DNA of 8,144 nt from an uncultured Bacillota bacterium (GTDB lineage Bacteria > Bacillota_I > Bacilli_A > RF39 > UBA660). Positions 6,377-8,144 of the stretch are shown here, piece after piece (positions within the stretch are counted from its first letter, which is position 1; every line of letters begins with the position of its first letter). A program made the position numbers and the translations under genes. The stretch lies in the NCBI GenBank assembly GCA_947179265.1, contig CAMXBB010000055.1, positions 1 to 8,144 on the forward strand, written 5' to 3'. The notes under the pieces are model-generated. The model saw only the letters and a program-made list of their open reading frames with translations. It searched no databases and was not told where the DNA came from.

Positions 6377-7091
6377 AATAATCACTCCTTTTCAATATTA
6401 ATACTGCATCTTTTGTTCTCTTTCCTTCTAATGCAGTTGGAAATTCAATTTTTTTGTAAGACTTAAATACTTTATCTACTTCACTTGATTGATCTATTCT
6501 ACTTCTTTTCTCATCACCTTCAACATCATAAAGATAAGCAAAATAGATATAATCGATATACTCTAAGAATTGCATCAATAATTTTTGATATCTTTCTAAT
6601 TCTTCACTCTGATATAGCAAACTTAAATAATCAGATATATTTGACAAGAACATATAATCAAAATGATCTTTAAGCTTTAAATCGGTTATATTAGCATCAA
6701 TAAATCTAATAGAAACACTTGCAAGTAAACTCTTTAATCGGTAGAATTCTTCTCTACTCAAGTAAAGATTACATCGTTTTTTACTATCAGGATTATAATA
6801 TTTAAATTCTAAATCATATTTACTTTTAAGATGATTGTCTAGAAGTAAATATCTAATAAAATCTTCATAACTTAAACTTAAGATGGCATCTATTTTATCT
6901 CTTGAATAATCCTTAGAATGAGGATTAACATCAAAACAAGTTATGTCAGTACTTCCTCTTAAAATGGCATTTAAGGCATGATCTCCTGATGCTGTTACCG
7001 TTATAACTTTTTTACCAGTTAAATCAAGATTATGCATATATCCCGCTATATTTTCTGTTGTAAAGGGATATACTTTTTTAAATTTCTCCAT
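6366..7091 (-). CDS. BtaA/DUF3419-like SAM-binding protein (putative aminocarboxypropyl transferase)
   Basis: A 241-residue Rossmann-like protein. It opens with VYPFTTENIAGYM (7-19), followed by a glycine motif KKVITVTASGDHALNAIL (27-44) and an acidic ribose-binding motif ITCFDVNP (50-57). FLSNISDYL (148-156) lies in the place of motif IV. The SGDxALNAIL plus DxNP arrangement resembles BtaA/DUF3419 proteins, which transfer the 3-amino-3-carboxypropyl group of SAM, not the methyl group, to a hydroxyl of diacylglycerol. Identification is from memory of these patterns, so a methyltransferase with unusual motifs remains possible. ATG 7091 is chosen: AAAGAGAG (7103-7110) lies 11 nt upstream, and the GTG at 7103 would have no ribosome site. 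It overlaps the radical SAM gene by 14 nt and the peptide gene by 11 nt. This tight packing suggests action on the ESR peptide, possibly on a Ser hydroxyl or a Cys thiol. It ends in TAG. Confidence 0.7.
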   Translation of the reverse strand: MEKFKKVYPFTTENIAGYMHNLDLTGKKVITVTASGDHALNAILRGSTDITCFDVNPHSKDYSRDKIDAILSLSYEDFIRYLLLDNHLKSKYDLEFKYYNPDSKKRCNLYLSREEFYRLKSLLASVSIRFIDANITDLKLKDHFDYMFLSNISDYLSLLYQSEELERYQKLLMQFLEYIDYIYFAYLYDVEGDEKRSRIDQSSEVDKVFKSYKKIEFPTALEGKRTKDAVLILKRSDYFGK

Positions 7092-8142
7092 AACACTTGC
7101 CACTCTCTTTAATTCTGATAAATTCCATCATCTTTTCATCTTTTAAGACATCATCTAACGAATTATCTCTTAAAGATATCTTAGAAATCATATCGGGATT
7201 TTTTTCATGAACCCATGGACATGGACTTACACAACCATAATTATTGATATATAAAAACTTAGTTCCTGCCGGACATGATAATGTATGATTGGTAGTTATA
7301 ATAAAATTAGCATTTACCACTATTGATTCCTTATACTTTATCTTTAAAGAATTAATCGTATCAATGAGTTCTTTATTACTTTTAGTTTTATAATATTCCA
7401 TACTACTTCCCTTAGGAGGTTCCATTATCGAAAATATTATTTCATCAGCATTAAATATAATCATATCTTTAATAAGGCTCTCGATTCTTTCCTCATTTAA
7501 ACTACTAATAACAGTTCCAATACGCACTTTGTTTTTAGATTTTTTCAAAGCCTTTAAACCGCGTATTGTTAAATCATAGGTATTCTTTCCTCTTAAAGTT
7601 TCATGAGTTAATTTATCACCATCAACACTTACATGAATCATCTTGAGATTAATCTTGTTTAACTCTTCTACTATACTATCCGTTATCAAAGATGCATTAG
7701 TTGATATATCAGTTGTCATATAATGAGAAGCATATTTTAAAATATCTATAATATCTCTTCTAATAAATGGTTCTCCACCTGTAATCTTAAGATGTCTAAA
7801 ACCATTCTTATAAAGTTCATCGATTACATGAAAGCATTCATCAGTAGTAAGTTCATTACTTACCTTCATCCCATTACAAGAGAAGATACAGTAAGAACAA
7901 GCATAATTACATTTATGAGTTATTTCCCATATAGCTTTACCACCCTTCTCTGGTAAAGTAAATTTACAAGGTATACTTTCAATCATATTAATTATTTCTG
8001 ATAATGGTGTATCATTAGTAATTTTTATAACATTGTAATGATCAAGATTGCATCTTTGTAATTTATCTCTTCTTTTTATCTCTTCTTGATCTAAGTCATT
8101 TTCATTAAATCTTTTCAATCTGATATGAGCAGGAACATCTAA
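7078..8142 (-). CDS. Radical SAM protein with C-terminal Twitch/SPASM-like region (5' partial)
   Basis: A radical SAM enzyme, first visible gene of the operon. Numbering from TTG 8118, the CX3CX2C motif that binds the catalytic 4Fe-4S cluster is C70, C74, C77 (CNYACSYC). It is followed by KITGGEP (111-117) for SAM binding, TTDISTNASL (135-144) and MIHVSVDG (160-167). The C-terminal part has SCPAGTKFLYINNYGCVSPC (C282, C296, C300) and a last Cys at 342 in GKCYGEI. This resembles the beginning of a Twitch/SPASM auxiliary-cluster domain but stops right after the Cys where family members normally continue with a CxxC-type block. Such enzymes commonly cross-link or oxidise residues of peptide substrates. 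TTG 8118 has no ribosome site, and the frame stays open upstream to the window edge (LDVPAHIR before it), so the true start is probably outside. No PqqD-like recognition domain is visible in the part seen. Confidence 0.88.
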   Translation of the reverse strand, partial: LDVPAHIRLKRFNENDLDQEEIKRRDKLQRCNLDHYNVIKITNDTPLSEIINMIESIPCKFTLPEKGGKAIWEITHKCNYACSYCIFSCNGMKVSNELTTDECFHVIDELYKNGFRHLKITGGEPFIRRDIIDILKYASHYMTTDISTNASLITDSIVEELNKINLKMIHVSVDGDKLTHETLRGKNTYDLTIRGLKALKKSKNKVRIGTVISSLNEERIESLIKDMIIFNADEIIFSIMEPPKGSSMEYYKTKSNKELIDTINSLKIKYKESIVVNANFIITTNHTLSCPAGTKFLYINNYGCVSPCPWVHEKNPDMISKISLRDNSLDDVLKDEKMMEFIRIKESGKCYGEI

Positions 8143-8144
8143 AT

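Noticed and set aside
6136..6381. Open frames of 68-81 codons on both strands across the ESR core region
   Set aside because: They arise because the repeated ESR codons lack stops in other frames. They have low-complexity translations, no ribosome site and lie inside the supported peptide gene.
7078..7103. Frameshift at the radical SAM 3' end creating the early stop
   Set aside because: The next gene's ATG 7091 and its conserved N-terminus (VYPFTTENI) follow at once in the other frame, so there is no leftover radical SAM sequence to recover.

Overview
The window comes from a low-GC Gram-positive-type bacterium, most likely an anaerobic gut or rumen member of the Bacillota or a related low-GC lineage. 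The support is strongly AT-rich DNA, strong AGGAG-type ribosome binding sites, short hairpin terminators and a bacterial pyruvate phosphate dikinase. TGG encodes Trp and TGA, TAA and TAG all end genes, so the standard bacterial code applies and not the Mycoplasma code. No finer taxonomy can be read from the sequence. All eight supported genes are on the minus strand, so transcription runs from high to low coordinates.

Region 1 (8144 to 4188) is a compact five-gene operon that looks like a peptide-modification (RiPP-like) gene cluster. In transcription order it encodes a radical SAM protein with a C-terminal auxiliary-cluster-like region (5' end cut by the window edge), a SAM-binding protein resembling BtaA/DUF3419 3-amino-3-carboxypropyl transferases, and a 166-residue repetitive peptide with nine Glu-Ser-Arg (ESR) motifs. 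An ATP-grasp ligase of the cyanophycin synthetase/GshF type and a class I SAM-dependent methyltransferase follow. Adjacent genes overlap or lie 1 nt apart. The peptide has an N-terminal region rich in Tyr and Cys that carries the repeats, and a C-terminal charged helical region with no Cys or aromatic residue. This suggests a modified core at the N-terminus and a recognition 'follower' at the C-terminus. A plausible scheme is that the radical SAM protein, the aminocarboxypropyl-transferase-like protein, the ATP-grasp enzyme and the methyltransferase all act on the ESR repeats. The chemistry is not determined, and no protease, transporter or immunity gene is visible in the window.

Region 2 (4187 to 1424) is a housekeeping unit: a complete pyruvate phosphate dikinase gene (ppdK) with its own candidate promoter and a clear intrinsic terminator.

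Region 3 (1423 to 1) holds two small monocistronic genes, a PH/GRAM-like domain protein and a 196-residue protein of unknown function, each with a candidate promoter and terminator. The 3' ends of ppdK, the PH-like gene and the last gene share a short sequence encoding EKQA just before the stop. In the PH-like gene this tail lies beyond an in-frame TAG, which suggests duplication of the ppdK 3' end and later loss by a nonsense change. Positions 1 to 118 hold no recognisable feature.
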